A DNA stretch of 64,000 bases, taken from contig PABP01000035.1 of the NCBI GenBank assembly GCA_002699585.1, forward strand, positions 188,052 through 252,051, given 5' to 3'. The notes under the pieces are model-generated. The model saw only the letters and a program-made list of their open reading frames with translations, did no database searches and was not told where the DNA came from. The translations under genes were made by a program, and so were the position numbers. This DNA comes from Anaerolineaceae bacterium (GTDB lineage Bacteria > Chloroflexota > Anaerolineae > Aggregatilineales > Phototrophicaceae). This document shows positions 8,801-17,672 of the stretch, piece by piece; the first letter of the stretch is position 1; each line of letters begins with the position of its first letter.

Positions 8801-9651
8801 GAAGGCTGTTTGTCGTCGTCGGCTTTGTCAACTGGCGGCTTTTGCTGGTCGGTACGCATCGGGGATAATGTTCCCGACGCGACCTTCTTGCCTTTGGAGA
8901 TTTGGTTAGCGGCGCTTTCTGCTTCGCGCTCAGCTTTGTCACCTGGCTGCGATACATTCAGAGGCGGAGCCGCCTTACGCGCGGCAGTCCCATTCTCTCG
9001 TTCGGATTGTGCCGCAGCCTTCGTTTGATCTTCTGCCCGCGCCGTGGTCGGTTGATCGTCTGCGGTTGCGCGATTGGTCGTATTCGTATTGTCTTTTTGC
9101 TGAACAGTATGGGCGAGTTCATGCGCCAGCAAGCGATGCCCTGCTGGTGTTTCGGGCTTGTAATTGCCACTGGCGAAGTACACATCCTGCCCTGTAGCGA
9201 AAGCCTGCGCTCGAAGGTCACTGGCGGCACGATTGGCCTGTGGGTCATCATGGACGCGCACGCGGCTCAGATCGGCACCGAAGGATTTTTCCATTGAGGC
9301 ACGGGTAACGGGCTTGAGGGCTTCTCCGCGTCCTCTGTCGTTGAGCGCCATCTGCACATCGGGCGACGTGTTGGGCTGCTCGGCCTGATTATCATATTTA
9401 CGCTGAATTGGTGGTGCTTTGTCGTCTGCGTCCGCCAACCGCGCCGCACGAGTATTGCCGACGCTGCGTTGCAACTGTGTCATGGCCTGGGCGCGTTGTG
9501 CTGAACCAACCCCCTCGTCCATTTTGGCGACTTTTTCCGGCTTCTGCATGACGGGGCTGTCTTGTTTATCGGGCGTAAGCGGACTTAAATCAGCCTTTTG
9601 GGTTGGTGGTGCTTTGTCGCTGTTTTGTGTCTGGACTTTTGTTTTGCCCAT
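5872..9651 (-). CDS. DUF4157 eCIS-associated protein with C-terminal HNH-type nuclease (candidate effector)
   Basis: Protein of 1,259 residues from the ATG at 9651 (AGAGG 8 bases upstream; the longer start at 9696 would overlap the ATPase gene). Order: disordered Pro/Gln/Lys-rich N-terminus; DUF4157 domain at about 105-190 with the zinc-peptidase motif HELAH at 177-181; a second disordered stretch to about 340; a long repetitive beta-rich region at about 350-860 with alternating TLTAPEIG, KGLDDAQLYIE, KFSGKVNASF type strands; a Lys/Pro-rich linker at about 900-1050; and a C-terminal domain at about 1060-1259 with WHVDHI...HW (1169-1180), a later EENLN and YNLKFGS, matching the HNH/endonuclease VII-like toxin superfamily. 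DUF4157 is a known marker of eCIS-loaded proteins. Calling this the delivered nuclease toxin is an inference. Confidence 0.85.
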   Translation of the reverse strand: MGKTKVQTQNSDKAPPTQKADLSPLTPDKQDSPVMQKPEKVAKMDEGVGSAQRAQAMTQLQRSVGNTRAARLADADDKAPPIQRKYDNQAEQPNTSPDVQMALNDRGRGEALKPVTRASMEKSFGADLSRVRVHDDPQANRAASDLRAQAFATGQDVYFASGNYKPETPAGHRLLAHELAHTVQQKDNTNTTNRATADDQPTTARAEDQTKAAAQSERENGTAARKAAPPLNVSQPGDKAEREAESAANQISKGKKVASGTLSPMRTDQQKPPVDKADDDKQPSITRQANTPDEAAQKAKEAQAPAIARASQSTDASAVPPDGDTLGKPIPLDSGQFTLPESQAAAIGRKGEVPVSWGGKLASGTLKIRKRGDSYSTDSKWHQPLALNLPALTPLVDAGIQPVLAVKINKGTVTGYVTVLGRKGGIGGKGGLMNAIKKHSRELGWAGININKLGDVKNEFSNGTLTLTAPEIGIKIGGFIDGTATLGLTNQTMTFKATGNIKIKGLDDAQLYIERDDKGVLSGKVEANVNIAKFSGKVNASFKGGIVDIMGTVDYTTEKLSGEVTLMITDEKTAKNLTKEQLGPEKIIESAQQAKQLDDESGAPKPGKRMLAGYGTLDFAFTEWLTGKAQVIIDGNGNVNVIGKIAPPKQIELFKEKPYRKDSPKLEIKAYYGLPVIGNINVFANIGLYAEAILGPGVIKDIEIEGTYSTDETVLNEFNISGTLNISAYAGVGLRAEGGAGLEIASHEIKAGVGINALAGVRGYVEAKPTVGYREKAAPEEGKKGEFYINGHLEMVAQPFLGLSGDLFVELDSPWWSPAPDKTWRWPIGSLEYPLPGQFGIGADVDYVLGSKEWPEIKFTKPDFNPSKFLTDMLGDHRNPKSKANQEKQGKWKEGNAQPRPIQAAGEKKGGDGVKAGGKGKPAAAKSKVQPGGAKKSKARPTDPKQVAEGERKKKELLKGGPKAVSKGEPAKSDKVKEQPKKEDPKEKAQREHDEKLAAGLRALDAVTQRYAKDGASKDEVVGGVKSVRRKFKVFKTIEVTDGGQTWDYEYVASPGKNKVGPPKKSNSEIPSQRKLPKGYDVRKKLYIRGSGWGSVRKQILKRDSAKIKKRLASIVADWHNGQQTRAEKRLQIMINDGKANEDAKALFQIRKQASIDKHIDTYIKNTKWHVDHIRALAEHWHKWGHNSSDDARWNATIDEENLNMVTEQYNLKFGSEGTSGKRYHYVDRFYVGPKFISQYASRGKGDNWDTKIDGKKFG

Positions 9652-9662
9652 GTGAGCTGCCT

Positions 9663-11981
9663 CTACAATATGTCCTCTTGAATCCACTGATACCATTCGT
9701 CACCGAATTCGCCGCGAGTGAGGGGTTTGCCTAATTTTTGATACTCACGAGCGGTAGCGATCACCAGATGGCGAAGCGTAATCTCGGGTTCCGGGCACGT
9801 CGCGCTTTCCAATGCGCGGAATGTGGCATCAATCACGATATTCTTGATATTGCCACCCGCTAATTGGAACTTTGCCGCGAGTGTGTCAATCGCTTCGGGT
9901 GGCGGTGTGGCGATCTGTGGCGTAAACATCCCTTGCCAGATGTGTGAGCGGGCCTGAGCATCAGGGAAAGGGAATTCCACAATAACATGAATGCGACGTA
10001 GAAATGCATCGTCAATATTCTGACGCAAATTCGACGCTAGAATGACCACGCCTGTATATTCTTCCAGGCGCTGTAGCAGATAATTCACTTCGATATTCGC
10101 CCAGCGATCCTGGGCTTCTTTCACTTCGCCACGCTTGCCAAATAAGGCATCGGCTTCATCAAAGAAGATAATGGCGTTGGCATCTTCGGCTTGCATAAAC
10201 ATCTGGCTGAGATTTTTCTCAGTTTCGCCAACGTATTTGCTGACAATCGCTGACAAATCCACTTTATATAGGTCAACGCCTTGTTCACGCGCCAATAGTT
10301 CCGCCGACATGGTTTTTCCCGTGCCTGACTGCCCAGTGAACAGCGCGATCAGGCCCTTGCCGAGCGATAGGCGGCGTTCCAAACCAAAGTCGCTGTAGAC
10401 GCGGCTGAGAAAGCGAATGCGTCCACGCAGTTCTTCCAGTTGGCGCATGTTGGCGGGCGGCAAGATCAGATCGTCAAAGGTTAATTCGGTGCGCGGTTCA
10501 ATACGCCGTGCCAGCGACAGCAACCGCGCGCCAGACTGCCGACGGCAAGCTTCAGACAGATCACTGGCGGTGAGCAACGGGCGGTCGGGATCACGAAGCG
10601 CTGCGATGCCACGTGCCGTGACCAGGGCATCATGGACTTGCCCCTGTGTGAATTGGAAGCTGTTCGCCAATGTTTCTGCCAGAAGGGAGCGTTCGGGCGG
10701 GGGCGGTCTGAATTCCGACAGCGATGGCAGCGCCGTTTCCCAAATTTGTCTCCGTAGGCCATAATTTGGCATAGGGAAATCGAGCCGCACAAAGCGGGAA
10801 TCGTGGAAGCGGCCTGTCGGCTCCCAGGCGGTTTCGCTGGCGAAGATTGTCATAACGTCAAGGCGTTCCGCCGCTGCCGTCAAATACTGCCAATGATGGG
10901 CAGGGTGCTCCGGTTCAAGCAGGCGTTCGCAGTCTGACCAATACAGTGCTGCGCCCTGTAGCAGCGCTTCACGATATGCCAAATCAACAAATAGCTCCCA
11001 CGTTTCTGGTGAGCGCAGGGCATCATCCATGTGGACGACCAGCAGCGTCATATCGAGTTCGGCACACATAGCCTGCGCTGCTGCTAGGCGACCACTACCA
11101 TACGCGCCCTGAAAATACAGAGTCAGGCCGAGTTGCGTATTCTGTGAGCGCCACTGTGTCAGTGATTGCAATTGTGACAGCAAATTGGGCTGTATGATAA
11201 GGTCGTCCCAATACAAGACGGGATTCATTAGTGTGACGACGGGTTGCAGTCGTTTGTCCGGCGTATCCTGTTCCTGTACGTAGCTGACGATACGCTCATC
11301 AACCTGCACGAAGCGCATGGCACGTAGATTATCACTGCTCAGGTTGATGAGATGATGCGTCAGCAGCGCACTGGCAGCGAAAGCGGCAAAACCATCACCA
11401 ACGGGATGCAAAATTTGTTGAATCAATTCAATACTGGGATGGCGACAGGTGGCATCGTCTTGTAGATAGGCCAGTAATCGACGGTAGCGGCTGTCTAATT
11501 CTGGTAGCAGAGCGATTAACAGCACGCACTTTTCATAATCGGACAGGCCAAAAAGCGATTCAACATGCTTTAGTCGCAGTAGCGTTTCGTCTGATGTATT
11601 GTCCACCCGTCGGGCTATATCATCCCTGAGTCTGCTTGCTTGCTGCCAATCGAATTCCAGTTTATATTCCAGCGCATCTAACAGATCGTCGGGGGCGATA
11701 AAAGGTGAGTGCAAGTAATCCACCACTTCCTGTTCGGTAATCGTGACCATGCCCCAAAGATGTTCTGGTTTATGGCGGGCGATTAACACCTGCCAACGGC
11801 GCGTTTGTGCCCGGATAAACAGATCAATCCAGCGCAATTCGTCGCGCAAATGGGCTTTGCTGGTTTCATAGGTGTCACTAGATTCCAATGATGGCAGCAT
11901 GTCGCTATCCTGATCGTTGTCTACAAGGACAATATCGGTTGAAGATGATCGCCTGTTCCATCCGCGTAAAAAACTAAACAT
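9663..11981 (-). CDS. eCIS AAA+ ATPase
   Basis: Protein of 772 residues with two ATPase modules. The C-terminal one is complete: Walker A GQSGTGKT at about 550-557, Walker B IIFFDEAD at about 604-611, then sensor/arginine-finger region ASNLRQNIDDAFLRRI. The first module (about 250-480) is degenerate: Walker A reads QGAYGSGRLA and lacks the usual Lys-Ser/Thr. This double arrangement is usual for the cytoplasmic ATPase of eCIS clusters (Afp15/Pvc15-like), thought to help assembly or effector loading. It begins at a TAATG junction with the preceding gene and ends 12 bases before the effector start, so the three are transcribed together. Confidence 0.93.
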   Translation of the reverse strand: MFSFLRGWNRRSSSTDIVLVDNDQDSDMLPSLESSDTYETSKAHLRDELRWIDLFIRAQTRRWQVLIARHKPEHLWGMVTITEQEVVDYLHSPFIAPDDLLDALEYKLEFDWQQASRLRDDIARRVDNTSDETLLRLKHVESLFGLSDYEKCVLLIALLPELDSRYRRLLAYLQDDATCRHPSIELIQQILHPVGDGFAAFAASALLTHHLINLSSDNLRAMRFVQVDERIVSYVQEQDTPDKRLQPVVTLMNPVLYWDDLIIQPNLLSQLQSLTQWRSQNTQLGLTLYFQGAYGSGRLAAAQAMCAELDMTLLVVHMDDALRSPETWELFVDLAYREALLQGAALYWSDCERLLEPEHPAHHWQYLTAAAERLDVMTIFASETAWEPTGRFHDSRFVRLDFPMPNYGLRRQIWETALPSLSEFRPPPPERSLLAETLANSFQFTQGQVHDALVTARGIAALRDPDRPLLTASDLSEACRRQSGARLLSLARRIEPRTELTFDDLILPPANMRQLEELRGRIRFLSRVYSDFGLERRLSLGKGLIALFTGQSGTGKTMSAELLAREQGVDLYKVDLSAIVSKYVGETEKNLSQMFMQAEDANAIIFFDEADALFGKRGEVKEAQDRWANIEVNYLLQRLEEYTGVVILASNLRQNIDDAFLRRIHVIVEFPFPDAQARSHIWQGMFTPQIATPPPEAIDTLAAKFQLAGGNIKNIVIDATFRALESATCPEPEITLRHLVIATAREYQKLGKPLTRGEFGDEWYQWIQEDIL

Positions 11982-14326
11982 TAGCTTCCTCGTATCCTAA
12001 AATGTATGCTGCGCTGGTCGAGCCATGGCACACTTCTGATTGGGTCGAGATAGCTCGCCATCTGAATCACAATATCAAGTGGGCGGTTTACTAATTCGAC
12101 GGTTATTTGTCTTGGTGTTACCGTGATATGCCCTGGCCGCCGGATGAACTCATTGAGCAGATAGGGCGTGCTAGACCCTGAAAGTCGTCCCAGCCAACGC
12201 GCCCATATGTGCAGTAAAGACGCACTCATGAGTGCCATACTCAGATTCATATCAGCCAGCGCAGCGTCGTCGGTACCCAGCATCTGCAAGGTGTTCTGGA
12301 GCGCCTGCCAGTTGGCAGCGTGTTCGTCGCCTGATGTTAGAATTGTTGGCTGATGCCCTGTTGTGGCTTCCCATAAAGTGAGCCATTCTGAGGGGCTATG
12401 GTGTATATCGTCTGTGCTGCCGCTAGTACACAAAGGCCAGATGCCCACAGACTCCGTTCCTGCAATCCATGCAATGCGATCATCGCCCAGTTCCAGTCGA
12501 TGGCGGTAGAGCGTTGTGCCGTCTATCGCCCGCTGACCGACTAACTTCCTGAACAGAGCCGTTTGTATGGACGGGATATGCTGCTGCCAGTAATCGTGCG
12601 GGACTACAGGTGATGCTGTGAGGCCAGCAAATAATAGTAGTGCAGGGTCAAGCCGCTGTGTTGCCAAGCCCGACCAGCGCGTGGCACTATTCAACAAAAA
12701 TGGTCGTATAAACTCCTCAGCTACCAGCAGCGGAATCCGCATATCGGTGATGGCTCTGATGAGGAGGAAGATACCAGCACAGGCAGAGCCGAAGCTGTCT
12801 TCTACTAGGGAGCGTGACTGCTCCGCCGCTGCTTTTGGCGATCCTGTGTGAGAATTGTCAGCCGTAATCTGTTCAGATTGGGATAATATTGCTAGATCGT
12901 CCAGCGTATCATCTATATGTGCGCTGCTGCTCGTTTGTGCTGCGTCTAATGGATGAGCAGCCTCTGAGGGGAGGTTCGACCAAGCTTGTGCTTGCCCCGC
13001 CGCGCTACTTGCGATAAAGCTAGAAATTACTTGAATGCCACTTTTACCGAGCTGTACCAGGAAGCGTATATGTGCGTCAGCGTAGTCCCGTTTTGCTGAG
13101 GGGATATGTTGCAATACGGTTATGACATCAGCTTGCAAGAGCAACCTAATAGCCTCAGCCGGGTTGGCGGCTTCACTTATTGATTCCCACGCACGCAGCA
13201 GCCTGTCAATCAGACCTGTGACCATTGCATCATCTGTCCAGCGGCTCGTATGGGCGAGAAGTGCCGCATATAAGCGCATGGCATTGGTCGCGGATGCGGG
13301 ATTTTGCTGATCGAGGGGCGGTGAATATTGGGCTAATACAGCCGCCAGATCAATGAGCAACTCGCGCTGGCGGGGGGTTGGTGTATGCCGAAATGCAGAC
13401 AGGTTCGGGTCTGCTTGCGATGGCGGGGTTAGCAAATCGAACAAGCGCTGACGCAGCCAATCGACATCAAGCCAATCAAAATTATCCTGCACAAGATCGA
13501 CGCGCGATAAATGTGTTTGGTCTACCTGCCGCAGATATCCACCACTGACCAGAAAACGCAGAACATCGATAATCGCGTTGGTCAGCGCCCGTTGATTGTG
13601 CCAATCGGGGGCTGGGCTGCTGATGCGCCAGAATTCCTCGAATAGCGCTGCCTCGTCAGCGGGTCTATGCGCCCATAGATCGAGCGTATCCACCAACCAC
13701 AACGCCCTGATGAACAGAGGCTGCAACGCCTCGGCATCGGGTTCAAGTGATGTATGGTAAGCGTCCAAGCCAGCATCCCACAAGGCCTGAATTGTTTGCG
13801 GGTCGAGTATCGACAGCACCTCTTCTACCGCGCCATATTGCGATAGATAATGAAGGATATGGGGTAGATGCTCACGATTTTGTAGCAAGACCGCTTTGGC
13901 GGAGTCGGCGGTGTTGTATCGCTTGAGGGCGGAAAACGCGCCATAAAACCACTGCGTCCAGGCTTGCCCCGCGATCAAGTCAACCAGAAAATGCGCCACG
14001 AAGTGCGCTTGATTGTCAAAGCGAACCAGCGTTTGTTTATTATCGGCGTCGCGGGCGATGGTACGCATGACGGCTTCCGCCAGCTTCCCGCCCCATTCCT
14101 GCACCATTTGGGTTTCATCGGGCGTGGCGGCCGTATTCAAGAGCAAGCGGGCATCAACGTGGCGCAACACATAAACGGTCGGGTCATCGCCCAACCAGTG
14201 TTCCAATGCTTTGCCCCATGCATCCGCTATTTGTGTCCGCGCTATATGATCCAGACGCGCACGAACATCGCCCAGCGTTCTGGGAACGTGGTAACGGCAA
14301 TGCAGATGCCCGATTCGTCCTTCCAT
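11981..14326 (-). CDS. eCIS tape-measure-like protein (Cis14/Afp14 position)
   Basis: Large protein of 781 residues. Its opening, EGRIGHLHCRYHVPRTLGD then IADAWGKALEHWLGDDPTVY and VDARLLLN, follows the pattern of the CIS tape-measure family in other eCIS clusters. The middle is alpha-helical and Ala/Leu-rich, with a low-complexity Ser/Ala stretch at about 440-500 and a segment SACAGIFLLIRAITDMRIPLL that recurs in actinobacterial homologues I remember. It sits immediately upstream of the AAA ATPase, where the tape measure is expected. The assignment rests on position and weak pattern; a structure-based profile search would settle it. Confidence 0.5.
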   Translation of the reverse strand: MEGRIGHLHCRYHVPRTLGDVRARLDHIARTQIADAWGKALEHWLGDDPTVYVLRHVDARLLLNTAATPDETQMVQEWGGKLAEAVMRTIARDADNKQTLVRFDNQAHFVAHFLVDLIAGQAWTQWFYGAFSALKRYNTADSAKAVLLQNREHLPHILHYLSQYGAVEEVLSILDPQTIQALWDAGLDAYHTSLEPDAEALQPLFIRALWLVDTLDLWAHRPADEAALFEEFWRISSPAPDWHNQRALTNAIIDVLRFLVSGGYLRQVDQTHLSRVDLVQDNFDWLDVDWLRQRLFDLLTPPSQADPNLSAFRHTPTPRQRELLIDLAAVLAQYSPPLDQQNPASATNAMRLYAALLAHTSRWTDDAMVTGLIDRLLRAWESISEAANPAEAIRLLLQADVITVLQHIPSAKRDYADAHIRFLVQLGKSGIQVISSFIASSAAGQAQAWSNLPSEAAHPLDAAQTSSSAHIDDTLDDLAILSQSEQITADNSHTGSPKAAAEQSRSLVEDSFGSACAGIFLLIRAITDMRIPLLVAEEFIRPFLLNSATRWSGLATQRLDPALLLFAGLTASPVVPHDYWQQHIPSIQTALFRKLVGQRAIDGTTLYRHRLELGDDRIAWIAGTESVGIWPLCTSGSTDDIHHSPSEWLTLWEATTGHQPTILTSGDEHAANWQALQNTLQMLGTDDAALADMNLSMALMSASLLHIWARWLGRLSGSSTPYLLNEFIRRPGHITVTPRQITVELVNRPLDIVIQMASYLDPIRSVPWLDQRSIHFRIRGS

Positions 14327-14329
14327 GAT

Positions 14330-15727
14330 TTACTGCGATCCCAGTATTTGTTCGAAGAGCGCGATGAGAAGCTGTGTCGCCGCTGATGGGTCGGACTGTG
14401 CGAGCAACTGGGCGAGGGCTTCCGCCTGCTGTGGATCGTCGTCTATGGCATCGGCTACATCTGAAGCGACATTCGATACATTGCTCCCAGCACCCTGCGC
14501 GGCAAAGGCTTGCACGGGTGCGGTGGGCTGGGCTGAGCGCACGAACAGATCGGGCAGGAGCAAACTCCCTCCACCGACACCAGCGATGAAGCTGGACAAA
14601 ATATTGCGATCGGCCTCCGGGCTGAAACTTTGCGCCTTGACGTTATCCGCGCCTGTTTGCACATTCAGGTGTTGAGCGATAAGCGTGCCATGTACGATTA
14701 CTTGATTGTCGTCGTTGACTTCCAGGCAGGGCTTGAAACGTTCTTCATCCGGCGACCACGACCCGATCACAACGCGGTTTGTGGGTGCCGTCGCCACGCC
14801 TTGTGGAATCTCAATCCGCAATTCTTCAGAGCCTGTTTGTACATCCTGTCGGCGATACATGCGCCAGGCACGTTGGAGTGGAGACGTTGCAGGTTCTTGA
14901 TCTGTGGCGGCATCAAAATCAAGCGTGCCATCGCGGATGGTAACATCACCATGAATGATGGTTTCGTCGTTAATTGTGATGTTGTCGTCTTGGTTAATCT
15001 CCAGTGTGGGACGATACACCACACCACCTGCACCATCAGATTTTGGAACAAAAACAGCAAAACGCCGCAGGTCTTCTTCCACTTCCGCGCCGATTTGTAC
15101 GATTGCCCCATTCGAGGGCGCGAAGATGAACTCGCCACGCAGCCCGACGTACAGGCGCTTGCTCATGTCTACTGTGTAGGACTCATCAGCGGCATTGCGA
15201 TTGATCCGACCAATGTAGACCATCCAATCCTGAATCGGGTCATCCGGTGGGGTTTCGCTAGGCGGGAACGGTAGGCCTGGTATGAAGCGGTATTGAGGCC
15301 TCTCGTTAAATGGGTCTGGAATCACATAACGAATTTCCGGGTCTTCTAACCAGCGGTAAAAGCGTTCCTCTCCCTCAACTTCGCATAGCTCACCATCGCT
15401 CTGGACAGCATCCCCTTTGGCGCGTGTATAGCGCAGGTAAATATCGATGTAATCACTAGCTCGCTCCTCGAAAATATTGATACTAAGCGGTTGCTGCTGC
15501 GGTAGCACCAATTCTCGACCATAGCCATCAATAGCAACGCCTGGTGACAGCAGCAGCCGATTTTCATCAACGTACAGCCGCAAGCCCTCCACAATGCCCC
15601 AGGTATGATGCGCGATGTTATGGCGGCGGTGCATCGCCAGATGATAGGCCTGCTCATCGTTAAAATCCTGTGCGCGTAAATACTGCTTTTCAAAGTAGTG
15701 AACTCGGCTAAAGGTGTCGTCGCTCAT
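14330..15727 (-). CDS. eCIS-associated GWGxVxGL family protein, paralogue 1
   Basis: Protein of 465 residues, one of four neighbouring paralogues. N-terminal signature (residues 1-80): FEKQYLRAQDFNDEQAYHL, then HHTWGIVEGL, then SPGVAIDGYGRELVLPQ. A central beta-rich part at about 190-340 (ITINDETIIHGDVTIRDG, then an RVVIGSWSP strand motif shared with paralogue 2) looks like a fibre or beta-helix stalk. The C-terminal 100 residues are Ala/Gln/Asp-rich and helical. No signal peptide. The family is recurrent in eCIS loci but has no assigned role that I know of; its place between tail protein I and the tape measure suggests a baseplate-peripheral or fibre part. Confidence 0.7.
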   Translation of the reverse strand: MSDDTFSRVHYFEKQYLRAQDFNDEQAYHLAMHRRHNIAHHTWGIVEGLRLYVDENRLLLSPGVAIDGYGRELVLPQQQPLSINIFEERASDYIDIYLRYTRAKGDAVQSDGELCEVEGEERFYRWLEDPEIRYVIPDPFNERPQYRFIPGLPFPPSETPPDDPIQDWMVYIGRINRNAADESYTVDMSKRLYVGLRGEFIFAPSNGAIVQIGAEVEEDLRRFAVFVPKSDGAGGVVYRPTLEINQDDNITINDETIIHGDVTIRDGTLDFDAATDQEPATSPLQRAWRMYRRQDVQTGSEELRIEIPQGVATAPTNRVVIGSWSPDEERFKPCLEVNDDNQVIVHGTLIAQHLNVQTGADNVKAQSFSPEADRNILSSFIAGVGGGSLLLPDLFVRSAQPTAPVQAFAAQGAGSNVSNVASDVADAIDDDPQQAEALAQLLAQSDPSAATQLLIALFEQILGSQ

Positions 15728-15788
15728 AATACCGTCCTTTTATCTCGCAAAGTGTGGCAAGGTGATCGTTTCTCCGCTGCATCCCAAA

Positions 15789-17672
15789 CTAGGCAATCGG
15801 TGGCGTTTCGGTAATTTCGATGTCGCGTGTGATACTGTGGGTGCCGCCTAGTCCCGTCACAGTCAGTTTGACGTTGTATGTGCCAGCCTGGGTGTATTCA
15901 TGAGTTACAGTGCGGCCTGTCTGCGTCGTGCCATCGCCAAAATCCCACTCGTAGTTGTGGATTAATCCAGTGGATTCTCCCGCATCGAAGTCGATTGATG
16001 CCGGTGCTGTGGCATTGCCCAAATCCACTGCAAAGATAGCGGACGGCGGCGGGACAATAGCCATCATCCGCACGTGGGACGCGGTGGTTGTTTGTCCGTT
16101 GGGGTCAACGCCCGTCGCGGTAACGCCTATGGCGACAACGCCGTTAGTGGCGATGCCAGGACGATCTATGGTTATTGGGTCTGAAGGCGTGTTCGGGTCT
16201 AGATTCTGGATTGTGTATACAGTCTCCGCTGGGCGCACTTCGTCCCAACTTAACAGCCACCAGATACTTTCCTGAATTTGAATGTTGCCAATGTCGAGTG
16301 TGCCATTGTTGTGTACCTGCACCGTGTACGAATAATCGTCATTGACCGCGTTAAACCACGTCATATCATTAATGGTCACGGCAAGGGTCGCGGTGTGGCC
16401 AGGCTGCCCACCCTGATATGTTTCATCAATGGTTGCCCCCGATTTCTGGAGACCTTCTATCCAACTCTCGACCATTGCTTCCGCAAAGCGCGGGTCGTTT
16501 GGATCGGCAGGAATGGGCATTTCTATGACATCTCCCAAGCATGTGATATTTTGCTCTACCTTGATAGAGCAATCCGAATTAACGGTCAGGAGAGGCACAA
16601 AGCCGCCATTCGTGTGTTTGCCAATCACGAAGCGTTTTGCATCGGGACGACTGCCTGCACCCAGATTATCGATCTCAAATCGCATTTCGCTGAAGGAATG
16701 CTGTGTAGTCTCGTCTATGATGGCGGTACGATAAACCTGCCAGGGCGCAGCGGCTTCGGGTGTGTCGATTTCCGTTTCCAGAAAGAGTTCGGGCAAGGAC
16801 GGGTTGGCATGACCATACCTGGATTCGGCCAGTGATACCCCTTTCTGGAATTTTGTCGCACCAGCAAGGGTCGTTTTGCCTGATGTCTGGATTGCCAGCC
16901 GATCTTCCCCATCCTCAAAGCTGACGGCAAAGGCGCGGCCTTTTCCATCTAGGTCGTTCCCGATGAGCATGTGAGCGCGGCCTGATGGAGCGCTAACCGC
17001 CGTCCCCGTAAGGCTGGCATAACGGCGGTTTGTGAGTGCGATTTCGCCAGGCTCAAGCTGTTTCTGTGTTCGTAGATGGACGCGCCCCAGGTACACAGGC
17101 CACTTTTCTTCATAATCGTGTCCTTGCGTCTGATACGCCCCAAACTGGCTCTGATCGGCTGTCAATCCGGTTGCATCGGAGCGCAAGGGGGCGTCTTCTA
17201 TGGAGTCGTCTGTTTCATTATCTGCCGAATCTTTTGGCGACGCATCTTGCTTGCCCGCTGTAATACGAAGCTCAACGCCTTCGCGCCAGCAGCAAATCGT
17301 GCTATCTCGGCGATGGTGAATCGGCTCAAGTGTATAGATTAGCCACAGATCGAGATAAGCAACCTGGTACTTATCCATATCGCCGCCACACAAGGTTTCG
17401 TAGTATTGTTGAAGCTGTTCCAAGGTCAGCGCTATCGACTGTGGAACGACCAACTCTCGACCATAACCGTCAATAGCGACTCCCGCTTGTACTTGCACAG
17501 TTGGGGATGCATCTTCCATGTCAACATAGAGGCCCAAACCATAAACGATGCCCCAGTCATGATGCGCTAAATGATGCCGCCGTCGCATGGCAAGGCGGTA
17601 TCGTTGTTCAGCAAGCAGATCATTGGCTCGCAGTGCTTGCCTTTCTTTAGACTGCACACGTTTTATAGTCAT
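15789..17672 (-). CDS. eCIS-associated GWGxVxGL family protein, paralogue 2, with PKD domain
   Basis: Protein of 627 residues. The N-terminal signature matches paralogue 1: LRANDLLAEQRYRLAMRRRHHLAHHDWGIV as pattern, then AGVAIDGYGRELVVPQ. The middle repeats the fibre-like block with RFVIGKH. Beyond it come a CARDB-like immunoglobulin fold at about 410-530 and a C-terminal PKD domain at about 545-625 with the hallmark YEWDFGDGTTQTG and HEYTQAGTYNVKLTV. PKD domains mediate binding on cell surfaces or polysaccharides, so this paralogue is the best candidate for a target-contacting fibre. The ATG overlaps the stop of the upstream paralogue by 4 bases. Confidence 0.72.
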   Translation of the reverse strand: MTIKRVQSKERQALRANDLLAEQRYRLAMRRRHHLAHHDWGIVYGLGLYVDMEDASPTVQVQAGVAIDGYGRELVVPQSIALTLEQLQQYYETLCGGDMDKYQVAYLDLWLIYTLEPIHHRRDSTICCWREGVELRITAGKQDASPKDSADNETDDSIEDAPLRSDATGLTADQSQFGAYQTQGHDYEEKWPVYLGRVHLRTQKQLEPGEIALTNRRYASLTGTAVSAPSGRAHMLIGNDLDGKGRAFAVSFEDGEDRLAIQTSGKTTLAGATKFQKGVSLAESRYGHANPSLPELFLETEIDTPEAAAPWQVYRTAIIDETTQHSFSEMRFEIDNLGAGSRPDAKRFVIGKHTNGGFVPLLTVNSDCSIKVEQNITCLGDVIEMPIPADPNDPRFAEAMVESWIEGLQKSGATIDETYQGGQPGHTATLAVTINDMTWFNAVNDDYSYTVQVHNNGTLDIGNIQIQESIWWLLSWDEVRPAETVYTIQNLDPNTPSDPITIDRPGIATNGVVAIGVTATGVDPNGQTTTASHVRMMAIVPPPSAIFAVDLGNATAPASIDFDAGESTGLIHNYEWDFGDGTTQTGRTVTHEYTQAGTYNVKLTVTGLGGTHSITRDIEITETPPIA

